This document shows, one piece after another, positions 41,286 to 50,947 of a DNA stretch of 64,000 bases. The stretch is from Streptomyces chartreusis NRRL 3882 (lineage in GTDB: Bacteria > Actinomycetota > Actinomycetes > Streptomycetales > Streptomycetaceae): contig NZ_LT963352.1 of assembly GCF_900236475.1 (NCBI RefSeq), positions 4,542,501 to 4,606,500 of the forward strand, given 5' to 3'. A model generated the notes under the pieces. It worked only from the letters and a program-made list of their open reading frames with translations, did no database searches and had not been told where the DNA came from. Positions within the stretch are counted from its first letter, which is position 1. Each line of letters opens with the position of its first letter. Made by a program: the position numbers and the translations under genes.

Positions 41286-43574
41286 TCAGCGTCCCAGGCG
41301 TCCGCGGACCATGCCGACCAGCGAGTTGAGCTCCTCGATGCGCATGCGGCGGGCGGCGACAAAGAAGATCACGAGCAGGACCGCGCCTCCGGCCAGCACG
41401 GCGGCGAGCGACCCCACGACGCCCTGGCCGAGCGTGCGGCCGATGCCGTAGCAGGCCGCGCCGCTGAGCAGGGCGGCCGGGACCGACGCGATGCACAGCC
41501 GGGCGTAAGTCCGCAGGACACGGGAGCCGTCGAGGTCCCCGCCCAGCCGCTTGCGCAGCCGGCGCCAGGCGACCCCGACGCCGATCGCGTAGGCCAGGCC
41601 GTAGGAGGCGGCCATGCCGACCACGGCCCAGCGCGACGGGATGACGAAGTAGCAGATCGCCGAGGCGCCCGCGTTGACCGCGGCCACGATGACCGTGTTG
41701 TAGAAGGGAGTTCGAGTGTCCTCGTAGGCGTAGAAGGCCCGCAGGACGACGTACTGCACGGAGTACGGGATCAGGCCGAGACCGAACGCCATCAGCATGA
41801 AGCCCATGTTGGTGGCTTCGCTGGTGCCGGAGGAGCCGAACATCAGGGTGCACATGGGGATGCCGAGCGAGAGGAAACCGAACGCGATCGGCACGATGGC
41901 GACCGCCGTGTTGCGCAGGCCCTGTGAGATGTCGTCGCGGACGGCACCGCCGTCGCCCTCGGCCGCCGAGCGCGACAGGCGCGGCAGCAGGGCGGCCATG
42001 AGGGAGACCGTGATGATGGCCTGCGGCAGGCCCCAGATCAGCTGGGCGTTGGCGTAGGCGGCGAAGCCGGTGCCGTCGACCGGCGAGGCCTTGCCCGCCG
42101 CGGTGGACAGCTGGATGACGATCATGGCGCCCGCCTGGTTGGCCAGGACGAACAGGACCGTCCACTTGGCGAGCGTGACGGCCTTGCCGAGGCCCTGGCC
42201 CCTCCAGTCGAAGCGCAGCCGCAGCCGGAAGCCCGTCTCGCGCAGGTAGGGGATCATCGCCAGGGCCTGGACCATGAGGCCGAGCAGCACACCGATGCCG
42301 AGGAGGCGCTGGCCCTCCGGCGGGATGGTGGTGACCTTCATCCCCGAGTCGGCGGCGGTGCCGTAGACGTAGATGAACATGCCCAGCGTCACGATGATGA
42401 CGATGTTGTTCAGGACCGGGGTCCACATCATCGCGCCGAACTTCCCGCGGGCGTTGAGGATCTGCCCCATCACCACGTGGACGCCCATGAAGAAGATCGA
42501 GGGCAGGAAGTACTGGACGAAGGTGATGCCGACCTGGTTCGCCGCCGGGTCGCTGGCGACCGGGTCGGACAGCATGCGGATCAGCAGCGGCGCGCCGAAG
42601 ATCGAAAGCGCGGTGAGCGCGCCGAGCGTCACCATGACGAGCGTCAGCAGGCGGTTGGCATACGCCTCGCCGCCGTCGTCGTCCTCCTTCATGGAGCGGA
42701 CGAGCTGCGGCACGAAGACGGAGTTGAGACCGCCGCCGACGGTGAGGATGTAGATCATCGTCGGCAGCTGGTAGGCGACCTGGAAGGTGTCACCGAGGAG
42801 GCCGACGCCGAGGGCCGACACGATCAGAGCGGAGCGGATGAAGCCGGTGAGGCGGGAGACCATCGTGCCCGCCGCCATCACGGCACTGGACTTCATCAGA
42901 CCCGCGGCGCGGCCGCCCTTCTTCGGAGCGGGCGGGGCAGCGGCCTCCGGGGCAGGGGTGTCATCCACCGACGGCGTCGCCGCCGTCTCGCCGGGAGCCG
43001 GGTACTGACCTGCCGCGTACTGCCCCTGCGCCATCTGGCCCGGGGCCGCTGACGGGCCGGGGACCGACGGCGACTCGTAGGACGGGTGGCCGCTGGCCTG
43101 CTGCTGGTCCCGGAAGAGATGCGCGAACGCGTCCGGCTCCTGGCGCGGCTCGCCCGCCTGGGAGACGAGGTCGTCCACGCCCACGAACTGGGTGGTCCGG
43201 GCGTCGTCGCCGTACGGCAGGTGCCTGCTCGGGCCCTCCGGCTCCGGCGCGGGCGTCCTGGCCCACACCTGCGGGTCGGGCGCGTACGGCGACTGCGGAG
43301 GCTGGGCGTACAGCTGCTGCGGCGGCTGGTACGTGCCCGGAGGGGGAGGGGGGTGCGCGGCGCGGTCGTAGCGCGCCTCGGCGACCGGGTCCTGGGCGCT
43401 GAGGTCCTGTGCCCGGTAGGGGTCCTGGGTGTAGGCGTCCTGGAGGTACATGTCCGCGGGCGGTTGCGGCGGCACCTGACCGTGCTCGGGCGGCGGGCCC
43501 TCGGGCCCACCCGACTCGGGGTAGCCCGAGCTGCCCACGCCACGGCCGTGGTCACCGTCGTACGGCGCGTTCAT
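41286..43574 (-). CDS. murJ: Lipid II flippase MurJ
   Basis: A 762-residue MATE-like (MviN) flippase that moves lipid II across the membrane for peptidoglycan synthesis. The first 220 residues are a disordered Pro/Gln/Tyr-rich cytoplasmic extension. The core then shows 14 predicted membrane helices, beginning with KSSAVMAAGTMVSRLTGFIR and the PxxY-type and Arg residues of the MurJ cavity, and ends ELNSLVGMVRGRLGR. The neighbouring pseudokinase and DUF6049 genes are its conserved partners. Regulation by the pseudokinase is inferred from the mycobacterial fusion. Confidence 0.95.
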   Translation of the reverse strand: MNAPYDGDHGRGVGSSGYPESGGPEGPPPEHGQVPPQPPADMYLQDAYTQDPYRAQDLSAQDPVAEARYDRAAHPPPPPGTYQPPQQLYAQPPQSPYAPDPQVWARTPAPEPEGPSRHLPYGDDARTTQFVGVDDLVSQAGEPRQEPDAFAHLFRDQQQASGHPSYESPSVPGPSAAPGQMAQGQYAAGQYPAPGETAATPSVDDTPAPEAAAPPAPKKGGRAAGLMKSSAVMAAGTMVSRLTGFIRSALIVSALGVGLLGDTFQVAYQLPTMIYILTVGGGLNSVFVPQLVRSMKEDDDGGEAYANRLLTLVMVTLGALTALSIFGAPLLIRMLSDPVASDPAANQVGITFVQYFLPSIFFMGVHVVMGQILNARGKFGAMMWTPVLNNIVIIVTLGMFIYVYGTAADSGMKVTTIPPEGQRLLGIGVLLGLMVQALAMIPYLRETGFRLRLRFDWRGQGLGKAVTLAKWTVLFVLANQAGAMIVIQLSTAAGKASPVDGTGFAAYANAQLIWGLPQAIITVSLMAALLPRLSRSAAEGDGGAVRDDISQGLRNTAVAIVPIAFGFLSLGIPMCTLMFGSSGTSEATNMGFMLMAFGLGLIPYSVQYVVLRAFYAYEDTRTPFYNTVIVAAVNAGASAICYFVIPSRWAVVGMAASYGLAYAIGVGVAWRRLRKRLGGDLDGSRVLRTYARLCIASVPAALLSGAACYGIGRTLGQGVVGSLAAVLAGGAVLLVIFFVAARRMRIEELNSLVGMVRGRLGR

Positions 43575-43617
43575 GGTTACCCCACCTCATCGTCCCGGGC
43601 CCACCGGCCACGACATC

Positions 43618-46011
43618 TCAACGGTCCACTCTCTCACCCGTGCCGGACGGGTCGGCGCTTTCCGCTGCGGTGTCCGGGGCCGGGTCACTCGCCTGCTGGG
43701 CGTCTGCCCGTGAGCCGGCCTCGGACTCCTCCTTGAGACGGTCGCCGGGGGCCTCCGGGTTCTGCGGAGCGCCGACCGGGCTGTCGGCATCGTCCTCCGC
43801 CTCCGCAGTGGCGTCTTCGGCGGCCTCGCGGGCGGCGGCGCGCTTGCGCTGGGTGTACATACGGAAGCCGGCGAGGACCAGGAGCAGGACGCCGCCGCCG
43901 ATGACCAGCATCACGGTGGGGGTGACCTCGGTGACCTTCACGTCGAACGTGACGGGTTCGCCGTACTTCTGGCCGTCCTCCGTGTACAGCTGGGCCTCCA
44001 CCTTCGCCCGGCCGTTCGCGTTGGCGGACGTGGTGAACTTCACCGACTGGCTGTGCCCGCCGTTCACGGCGACCGGCTGCTCCTCGTAGGCTTTGCCGTC
44101 GATCTTGAGTCGCGTCGGGTTCTGCGACGTGAGCCGCAGCTCCAGGTGCTCGACGCCCTGGACCAGGTTGTTCTGGACGGTGACCGGGATCGTGGCGCTG
44201 CGGCCTGAGAGCTTGGTCTCCGACTTCTCGATCAGCTTGACCCCGTCGATCAGCCCGTCGAGGTAGGACTCGACGTCGTCGCGGTATCCCACCGCGGCGA
44301 CGCCCCGGCCCCGCCACGACGTGGACATCTCGCGGTTCATGGCCCGCCCGAAGGGGGTGACCACCCGGGACTCGTCGGTGAGGATCACCTTGAAGTTGTC
44401 GAGCTTGGCCCGCGTCCTCGCGATCTGCTCGAAGGCGGCCCGCGGCAGCTCCTGCTTGCGCAGCGAAGAGGGGTACGCGGAGCCGGGCGGCACCTTCCTG
44501 TTGGCCGACGGGTCCGGCTTGGCCTTGGCGGCGGCCGCGAGGTCCTGCGACTCGGACCAGTTCCCGCCCTGGAGGGCTCCCAGCGCCTCGGCCATCGCCT
44601 GCGCCTGGCTCACGGAGGGCGTGCGCTGCGGGGCGACGACGACGCTGCGCTGCTTGCCGGTCTGGAGGCCGAGCGTCAGGCTCTGGGCCAGGAAGCGCTG
44701 CACGGCGAGCGTGGACGCGGAGGCCTTCGTCAGGTTGCCCTGGAACGCCGTCGACATCCGGGAGTCCGCGACGACCGCCGTGGTGCCACCACCGATGGGC
44801 CGGGCCGCGGAGGGCGTGTACGACAGGTCGTCCTGGAGGCTGTCGCTGCGGGCGATCACCTTGTCGGCGCCCGCGGAGGTCGCGACCTTCATGATCGACG
44901 GGTCGACGGCGCCGTCCACGGGCCATGCGAAGTCCTTGGACGGTTTCACGTGGAGGACCGTCTGCACCGTGTTGTCGACGGCGTCGGTGGCCTCCTTGAG
45001 GTGGCTCAGCGAGCCCGTGACGGCCGTGCCATTGTGGGCGAGGGAGGCCAGGTCCGGATCACCGAACGGCAGGGCGACGACCTCCTTGCCCGCCACCGCC
45101 TGCTGGAGCTCGGAGAGCCACTGCTTGGCGACCTCCTGACTCCTGCCGGGGGCGGTGGCGCCGTCCTCGCCCCTGACCTCGTAGTTCCGCGTCATCGCGT
45201 CGACGGACGCCAACAGGTCCGGGTCGATCACCCAGGTGATGTCGAGGTCCTTGCCCAGCGACACCATCTGGTCGAGGCGGCCGCCCGGGGAGATCTCCTC
45301 GGCGAGGTCGTCGTTGCTGAAGACCGGCGTCTGCTGCTCGTTCGACCCCGTCTCGGCCGTCATGTGGACGTCGGATACGAGCGGCCACAGGAACGTGGTC
45401 TTCGTCTTGGTGCCGGCCTCCTCCGGCTGCCACGGCAGGAACGTGCGCTGGACGCCGAGAACCTGGTCCCAGGGCTGGGCGGCGGTCTCACCGGAGAGCG
45501 CGACGGCCAGCTGGTAGACACCGTCCTGGCCGAGGTCCAGCTCGTCGGCCGGCACGGAGATGTTGAAGGGCTCCGCAACGCCGGGGGTGAGCTTGGAGAA
45601 CTTCTCGCTGTACTTGCCGCCGACTGCCTCGCCCGTGGGGCCCTGGACGTCGTCGCTCTTCTTGGCGAGGCTGTCGATGGCGGAGCGCGTGTCGAGCGAA
45701 GGCCCCACCCGCAGGTCGACGTGGGCGCCGGTGACTGGCTGCTTGCCGTTGTTGGTCACCGTGCCCGTCACGGTCACCGTGTCCCCCTCGGTGGGGGCGC
45801 TGGGGCTGAGCGAATCGACAGCGACGGACACCGAGCCCGTGCCGGGGGCAGCCTGCGGGGACTCCTGCCCGGCCGCGTCCGCCGGCATCGCGGCGGGCAA
45901 CTGGAGAAGTCCGGCCAGCAGGGGCGCACCGGCGAGCAGTGCCCCGGTGCGCCGTAGCCACCGGCGGGCAGGTGAGGCACTGGTCCCCTGGAAGTCTGCC
46001 GCCTCGGCCAC
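43618..46011 (-). CDS. DUF6049 family membrane protein
   Basis: A 797-residue protein with a signal peptide (RRTGALLAGAPLLAGLLQLP, cut near ADAAGQ), a CARDB-like beta domain (about 55-200), a long alpha/beta middle (about 230-600) with TWVIDPDLLASV, a second immunoglobulin-like domain and one C-terminal membrane helix (VMLVIGGGVLLLVLAGFRMY). An acidic tail is cytoplasmic. It corresponds by position to Rv3909 beside mviN. The function is unknown, but its conserved place before murJ suggests cell-wall work. Confidence 0.87.
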   Translation of the reverse strand: MAEAADFQGTSASPARRWLRRTGALLAGAPLLAGLLQLPAAMPADAAGQESPQAAPGTGSVSVAVDSLSPSAPTEGDTVTVTGTVTNNGKQPVTGAHVDLRVGPSLDTRSAIDSLAKKSDDVQGPTGEAVGGKYSEKFSKLTPGVAEPFNISVPADELDLGQDGVYQLAVALSGETAAQPWDQVLGVQRTFLPWQPEEAGTKTKTTFLWPLVSDVHMTAETGSNEQQTPVFSNDDLAEEISPGGRLDQMVSLGKDLDITWVIDPDLLASVDAMTRNYEVRGEDGATAPGRSQEVAKQWLSELQQAVAGKEVVALPFGDPDLASLAHNGTAVTGSLSHLKEATDAVDNTVQTVLHVKPSKDFAWPVDGAVDPSIMKVATSAGADKVIARSDSLQDDLSYTPSAARPIGGGTTAVVADSRMSTAFQGNLTKASASTLAVQRFLAQSLTLGLQTGKQRSVVVAPQRTPSVSQAQAMAEALGALQGGNWSESQDLAAAAKAKPDPSANRKVPPGSAYPSSLRKQELPRAAFEQIARTRAKLDNFKVILTDESRVVTPFGRAMNREMSTSWRGRGVAAVGYRDDVESYLDGLIDGVKLIEKSETKLSGRSATIPVTVQNNLVQGVEHLELRLTSQNPTRLKIDGKAYEEQPVAVNGGHSQSVKFTTSANANGRAKVEAQLYTEDGQKYGEPVTFDVKVTEVTPTVMLVIGGGVLLLVLAGFRMYTQRKRAAAREAAEDATAEAEDDADSPVGAPQNPEAPGDRLKEESEAGSRADAQQASDPAPDTAAESADPSGTGERVDR

Positions 46012-46268
46012 GCGCTCGCCCGTCCCTCGTCGTCGTCAGTGGTCGTCGGAATGTGCGTCCACGCATGGTAACGATGCGCGCTGAGGGGAAGTGCCGCGGT
46101 CCGTTCCACAAGATCGCGGCCCGGCGCCGAGCTGTCCGGTATGTCGCTGTATGACGGAGAGCGGTGGTCTCCGTCTCAAGGGCTTCTCTTGTGCGCGTAT
46201 TGACGGACGTGTCTGCATGCGTAATGGGGGGAGCTCCGGGGTGCCCGGGCCACGTACCCTCTTCTGTT

Positions 46269-47738
46269 GTGCCGAACGCCAACGAAGAAAAGCCCAGTGC
46301 CCTGAGCCAGGTGCAGCACCGCGCGGTCAGTGAACTGCTGCGGATCGCTCCTGTCGCCGACGACCTCGCCCGCCGCTTCCAGGAGGCCGGGTTCTCACTT
46401 GCCCTGGTCGGCGGCTCGGTCCGGGACGCGCTGCTGGGCCGGCTCGGCAACGATCTGGACTTCACGACCGACGCCCGTCCCCAGGACGTACTCAAGATCG
46501 TGCGCCCATGGGCGGACGCCGTCTGGGAGGTCGGGATCGCCTTCGGCACGGTCGGGGCGCAGAAGGATGCCCGCGTCGGAGACGCTGATCGACGCTTTCA
46601 GATCGAGGTGACCACCTACCGGTCGGAGGCTTACGACCGGACCTCGCGCAAGCCCGAGGTGTCGTACGGCGACTCCATCGAGGAAGATCTCGTCCGCCGT
46701 GACTTCACGGTGAACGCGATGGCCGTCGCACTGCCGGAGAAGGAGTTCATCGATCCGCACGGCGGGCTTCAGGATTTGGCGTCGCGTGTGCTGCGTACTC
46801 CTGGTACCCCGGAGGAGTCCTTCTCTGACGATCCGCTGCGGATGATGCGGGCGGCGCGCTTCGCGGCTCAGCTCGACTTCGAGGTCGCCCCCGAGGTCGT
46901 CGCGGCGATGAACGCGATGGCCGGGCGTATCGAGATCGTCTCGGCCGAGCGGGTGCGGGACGAGCTGAACAAGCTGATCCTGTCGCCGCACCCCCGCAAG
47001 GGCCTGTCGCTGCTCGTCGAGACGGGCCTCGCCGACCGCGTGCTGCCCGAGCTGCCGGCCTTGCGTCTGGAGCGTGACGAGCACCACCGGCACAAGGACG
47101 TCTACGACCACACGCTGATCGTCCTGGAGCAGGCGATGGCACTGGAGGACGACGGTCCCGACCTGACCCTCCGCCTGGCCGCCCTGCTGCACGACATCGG
47201 CAAGCCCCGCACGCGTCGCTTCGAGAAGGACGGCCGGGTCTCGTTCCACCACCATGAGGTGGTCGGGGCGAAGATGACCAAGAAGCGCATGACGGCGTTG
47301 AAGTACTCCAACGAGCTGGTGAAGGACGTCTCACGTCTGGTCGAGCTCCACCTGCGCTTCCACGGCTACGGCACCGGCGAGTGGACGGACTCGGCGGTCC
47401 GCCGCTACGTCCGTGACGCCGGCCCGCTCCTCGACCGCCTCCACAAGCTGACCCGCTCGGACTGCACCACGCGCAACAAGCGCAAGGCGGCGGCCCTGTC
47501 GCGTGCGTACGACGGTCTGGAGGAGCGGATCGCCAAGCTTCAGGAGCAGGAGGAGCTGGACTCGATCCGCCCCGACCTCGACGGCAACCAGATCATGGAG
47601 ATCCTCGGCGTCGGTCCCGGTCCGGTCATCGGCCGCGCGTACAAGCACATGCTGGAGCTGCGCCTGGAGAACGGGCCGATGGAGTACGACTCCGCGGTGG
47701 CCGCACTCAAGGAGTGGTGGGCCGACCAGGAGGGCTGA
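46269..47738 (+). CDS. pcnA: CCA tRNA nucleotidyltransferase (PcnA family)
   Basis: A 489-residue nucleotidyltransferase. The head has GGSVRDALLGRLGNDLDFTTDA (GGxxR region and the DxD metal pair), followed by DLVRRDFTVNAMA and the RMMRAARFAAQLDF helix. A C-terminal HD domain has LAALLHDIGKP. It adds or repairs CCA on tRNA or acts as a poly(A) polymerase. GTG 46269 is chosen; a TACCCT -10 at 46255-46260 would put transcription start on that GTG, so the mRNA may be leaderless. Confidence 0.93.
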   Translation: MPNANEEKPSALSQVQHRAVSELLRIAPVADDLARRFQEAGFSLALVGGSVRDALLGRLGNDLDFTTDARPQDVLKIVRPWADAVWEVGIAFGTVGAQKDARVGDADRRFQIEVTTYRSEAYDRTSRKPEVSYGDSIEEDLVRRDFTVNAMAVALPEKEFIDPHGGLQDLASRVLRTPGTPEESFSDDPLRMMRAARFAAQLDFEVAPEVVAAMNAMAGRIEIVSAERVRDELNKLILSPHPRKGLSLLVETGLADRVLPELPALRLERDEHHRHKDVYDHTLIVLEQAMALEDDGPDLTLRLAALLHDIGKPRTRRFEKDGRVSFHHHEVVGAKMTKKRMTALKYSNELVKDVSRLVELHLRFHGYGTGEWTDSAVRRYVRDAGPLLDRLHKLTRSDCTTRNKRKAAALSRAYDGLEERIAKLQEQEELDSIRPDLDGNQIMEILGVGPGPVIGRAYKHMLELRLENGPMEYDSAVAALKEWWADQEG

Positions 47739-47747
47739 GGCTGTGAA

Positions 47748-47824
47748 CGGGGTCATGTTTCACGTGAAACATGACCCCGGAGACGGACCGAGGGGCGGTG
47801 TTTCACGTGAAACACCGCCCCTCG
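47748..47824. promoter_or_regulatory. parS 6 and 7 within long palindromes
   Basis: GTTTCACGTGAAAC at 47757-47770 is the centre of a perfect 32-bp palindrome (47748-47779). A second at 47800-47813 is the centre of a perfect 36-bp palindrome (47789-47824). They fill the gap between convergent pcnA and the LppU-like gene and probably double as terminators. Confidence 0.95.
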
Positions 47825-47835
47825 CCGTGTCTGCC

Positions 47836-48345
47836 TTACTTCTTGTCCTTCAGGCAGAGCAGGAAGTCCTTGCCGTCACCGCTCTCGGTGTACGTGTACT
47901 GGAAGTCCTTGGCTTCGGCCTCGCACTTGCTCGACGCCAGGGTCTGCGTGAGGTACGAGCCCTCGATCTTGGCGAGCACCTCGTACTGAGCCTTCGCATC
48001 GCTGCACTCGACGACTTCGAGGTCCGGGTTGTTGTCGTTGGTGCTGCCGCGGTGCATGCAGTCGCCCACGGACGCCGTATTGGCGTCGTCCCGGCTGGTT
48101 ATGTAGCCGCCGATGGCTATGCCCGCCACCGCGATGACGATGGCGATGTTCTTGATGGTCTTGAAGCTGAGCTTGCGGCCGGTCGGCTGAGGCGGAACCG
48201 GAGCGTACGGAGCCGCACCCTGGGGCGGGAAGCCAGGCTGGCCGGGCTGCTGGGGGTAGCCGCCCTGCGGCGGGTACGGGGCCTGGGGCTGACCCGCGGG
48301 CTGGCCCTGTGCGAACGGGTTGCCCTGGGGCGGCGGAGTAGTCAC
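47836..48345 (-). CDS. LppU/SCO3897 family membrane protein
   Basis: 169 residues. The first 55 are a Pro/Gln/Gly-rich cytoplasmic region, followed by one membrane helix (TIKNIAIVIAVAGIAIGGYI) and a small exported domain with VGDCMHRGS, VECSDAKAQYEVL, SSKCEAEAK and LLCLKDKK. The four Cys fit two disulfides. The pattern matches the LppU/SCO3897 family. Its role is unknown; there is no lipobox. The gene ends 12 bases after the second parS palindrome. Confidence 0.82.
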   Translation of the reverse strand: MTTPPPQGNPFAQGQPAGQPQAPYPPQGGYPQQPGQPGFPPQGAAPYAPVPPQPTGRKLSFKTIKNIAIVIAVAGIAIGGYITSRDDANTASVGDCMHRGSTNDNNPDLEVVECSDAKAQYEVLAKIEGSYLTQTLASSKCEAEAKDFQYTYTESGDGKDFLLCLKDKK

Positions 48346-48450
48346 TTGGGGGTCCCCCTAGAACATGGTTGAGTGACGCGAACATGTCGCGAGATAAGAC
48401 CCACGTAAGGTAGCGGTCCCACTGACACCGCAGTAGCCGGATGTGGCTCT

Positions 48451-48468
48451 GTGTCATTGATGTGACAC
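48451..48468. promoter_or_regulatory. Inverted repeat between MFS and LppU-like genes
   Basis: GTGTCA and TGACAC flank a 6-base centre. It lies just after the MFS stop and about 105 bases before the LppU-like start, so it may be a short terminator or an operator. Confidence 0.35.
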
Positions 48469-49731
48469 TTACTGGCGGCCAAACCGGCCCATAGTCACAG
48501 CTACTGCCGCGTAGATAACGGCGATCGTGATCACCAGCGGCACGGATCGACCGTCCGGTGGCAGCATCAGGGCGGCGACGGCGGCGGCGCCGACGAAGGA
48601 GACGTTGAAGAGGACGTCGTAGACCGAGAAGATCCGGCCACGGAATCCGTCCTCGACGGAGGACTGGACGATCGTGTCCGTGGCGATCTTCGCCCCCTGG
48701 GTGGTCAGACCCAGGACGAAGGCCGCGGCCAGCAGAGGCGCAGCGGCGAACGGCAGCCCGAGAGCGGGCTCCAGCAGCGCGGCGGCCCCCGCGCACACGA
48801 CGATCCAGCGGCCCGGCCCGAGTCGGCCCGCGGTCCAGGGCGTCACTACGGCCGCCGCGAAGAATCCGGCGCCGGAGACAGCCAACGCCAGGCCCAGCAG
48901 GGCGAGTCCGTCGTCCGTGGTCGTGGTGAGCGCGTACCGGCAGAGCATCAGCAGCATCACCAGCAGGGCGCCGTAGCAGAAGCGCATCAGCGCCATGGCC
49001 GCGAGCGCCCAGGCCGCTTCCCGGCGCTGTTGCGCGGCCAGGTGACGTACGCCCGCCACCAGGTCGCGAGCAGTGCTCGTGAGAGCCGTCGCGATGCGCT
49101 CACCCGCCCATGTCCGGTCCGGACCGAGGAGTTCCCGCGCCATGCTGAGCGATCCCAGGGCAGCGCACAGATACAGCACGGCTCCCACGAGCACCACGGC
49201 GGCGTCGGAGTCCGCCACCACCAGGCGGACGACGAAGGCGAGACCGCCGCCCGCGGTCGCCGCCAGTGTTCCGGCGGTCGGGGAGAGGGAGTTGGCGATG
49301 ACGAGGCGCTCGGCGTCGACCACGCGGGGCAGGGCGGCGGACAGGCCGGCCAGGACGAAACGGTTGACAGCGGTGACGCACAGGGCGGAGACGTAGAAGA
49401 GCCAGTCCGGAGCGGGGCTGAGTATCAGCAGGGCCGTGGCGCAAGCCAGCAACGCGCGCAGCAGGCTGCCGTACAGGAGGACCTGGCGGCGCCGCCAACG
49501 GTCCAGCAGGACACCGGCGAAAGGGCCGACGAGGGAGTACGGGAGCAGCAGCACCGCCATGGCGGAGGCGACCGCGGCCGCCGAGGTCTGCTTCTCGGGC
49601 GAGAAGACCACGTACGCGGCGAGCGCGACCTGGTAGACACCGTCGGCGCCCTGGGAGAGCAGTCGCACGCCGAGCAGGCGCCTGAAGCCCTGGAAGCGCA
49701 ACAGGACACGCAGGTCACGGACTACGGCCAT
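48469..49731 (-). CDS. MFS transporter
   Basis: A 420-residue membrane protein with about 12 predicted helices. The cytoplasmic loop 2-3 motif A variant is FAGVLLDRWRRRQVLLYGSL; FRGRIFSVYDVLFN in the second half is typical of the MFS_3/enterobactin-exporter-like group. ATG 49731 has GAGG about nine bases upstream; GTG 49746 is the alternative. The substrate is unknown. It lies next to inositol-phosphate synthase but is separated from it by a strong hairpin. Confidence 0.87.
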   Translation of the reverse strand: MAVVRDLRVLLRFQGFRRLLGVRLLSQGADGVYQVALAAYVVFSPEKQTSAAAVASAMAVLLLPYSLVGPFAGVLLDRWRRRQVLLYGSLLRALLACATALLILSPAPDWLFYVSALCVTAVNRFVLAGLSAALPRVVDAERLVIANSLSPTAGTLAATAGGGLAFVVRLVVADSDAAVVLVGAVLYLCAALGSLSMARELLGPDRTWAGERIATALTSTARDLVAGVRHLAAQQRREAAWALAAMALMRFCYGALLVMLLMLCRYALTTTTDDGLALLGLALAVSGAGFFAAAVVTPWTAGRLGPGRWIVVCAGAAALLEPALGLPFAAAPLLAAAFVLGLTTQGAKIATDTIVQSSVEDGFRGRIFSVYDVLFNVSFVGAAAVAALMLPPDGRSVPLVITIAVIYAAVAVTMGRFGRQ

Positions 49732-49755
49732 GGGGCACAGCCTCACATACGGAGA

Positions 49756-49785
49756 GGGTCCCCGGGTCGTACGACCCGGGGACCC
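49756..49785. terminator. Perfect 30-bp palindrome
   Basis: 49756-49770 and 49771-49785 are exact reverse complements with no spacer. It follows inositol-phosphate synthase and would end its transcript. Confidence 0.7.
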
Positions 49786-49820
49786 TCACAGCCCTGGCAG
49801 GAGCGACTGGTTGCGGCGCC

Positions 49821-50903
49821 TCAGCGCTCGACCTCACCCTTGATGAACTTCTCGACGTTCTCACGGGCCTCGTCGTCGAAGTACTGAACGGGCGGGGACT
49901 TCATGAAGTAGCTCGACGCGGAGAGCACGGGGCCGCCGATGCCGCGGTCCTTGGCGATCTTCGCGGCGCGCAGGGCGTCGATGATGACGCCGGCGGAGTT
50001 CGGGGAGTCCCAGACCTCCAGCTTGTACTCCAGGTTCAGCGGGACGTCACCGAAGGCGCGGCCCTCGAGGCGGACGTAGGCCCACTTGCGGTCGTCCAGC
50101 CAGGCGACGTAGTCGGACGGGCCGATGTGGACGTTGTCCGCACCCAGGTCGCGATCGCGGATCTGCGAGGTGACGGCCTGCGTCTTGGAGATCTTCTTCG
50201 ACTCGAGGCGGTCGCGCTCGAGCATGTTCTTGAAGTCCATGTTGCCGCCGACGTTCAGCTGCATCGTGCGGTCCAGGATGACGCCCCGGTCCTCGAACAG
50301 CTTTGCCATGACGCGGTGCGTGATGGTGGCGCCGACCTGGGACTTGATGTCGTCGCCGACGATCGGGACGCCCGCCTCGGTGAACTTGTCGGCCCACTCC
50401 TTGGTGCCGGCGATGAAGACCGGAAGGGCGTTGACGAAGGCGACCTTGGCGTCGATGGCGCACTGGGCGTAGAACTTCGCCGCGTCCTCGGAGCCCACGG
50501 GCAGGTAGCAGACGAGGACGTCGACCTGCTTGTCCTTCAGGACCTGGACGACGTCGACCGGCTCCTCGGCGGACTCCTCGATGGTCTCGCGGTAGTACTT
50601 GCCGAGGCCGTCGAGCGTGTGGCCGCGCTGGACCGTCACACCGGTGCGGGGCACGTCGCAGATCTTGATGGTGTTGTTCTCGGAGGCGCCGATGGCGTCC
50701 GCCAGGTCGAGGCCGACCTTCTTGGCGTCCACGTCGAACGCGGCGACGAACTCGACGTCGCGGACGTGGTAGTCGCCGAACTGGACGTGCATCAGGCCCG
50801 GCACCTTGGACGCCGGGTCGGCGTCCTTGTAGTACTCGACTCCCTGCACCAGCGATGCGGCGCAGTTGCCCACACCGACGATGGCTACGCGAACCGAACC
50901 CAT
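49821..50903 (-). CDS. ino1: Inositol-3-phosphate synthase
   Basis: A 360-residue NAD enzyme that converts glucose 6-phosphate to inositol 1-phosphate, the first step to phosphatidylinositol and mycothiol. ATG 50903 (MGSVRVAIVGVGNCAASLVQ) has GGGAG seven bases upstream. The NAD turn GVGNCAASL, NALPVFIAGTKEWADKF and GATITHRVMAKLFEDRG, QLNVGGNMDF and LNLEYKLEVWDSPNSAG match the actinobacterial class. It follows the padR gene by 44 bases, so it may be part of a PadR-controlled operon. Confidence 0.96.
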   Translation of the reverse strand: MGSVRVAIVGVGNCAASLVQGVEYYKDADPASKVPGLMHVQFGDYHVRDVEFVAAFDVDAKKVGLDLADAIGASENNTIKICDVPRTGVTVQRGHTLDGLGKYYRETIEESAEEPVDVVQVLKDKQVDVLVCYLPVGSEDAAKFYAQCAIDAKVAFVNALPVFIAGTKEWADKFTEAGVPIVGDDIKSQVGATITHRVMAKLFEDRGVILDRTMQLNVGGNMDFKNMLERDRLESKKISKTQAVTSQIRDRDLGADNVHIGPSDYVAWLDDRKWAYVRLEGRAFGDVPLNLEYKLEVWDSPNSAGVIIDALRAAKIAKDRGIGGPVLSASSYFMKSPPVQYFDDEARENVEKFIKGEVER

Positions 50904-50947
50904 TCCGGTTGCTCCCTGTGTGTACGAGTGAGGCCCTGGGCGGGCTC

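Noticed and set aside
44943..44956. parS-like GTTTCACGTGGAGG inside the DUF6049 gene
   Set aside because: Only the left half matches; the right arm has several mismatches and other parS sites here are perfect.
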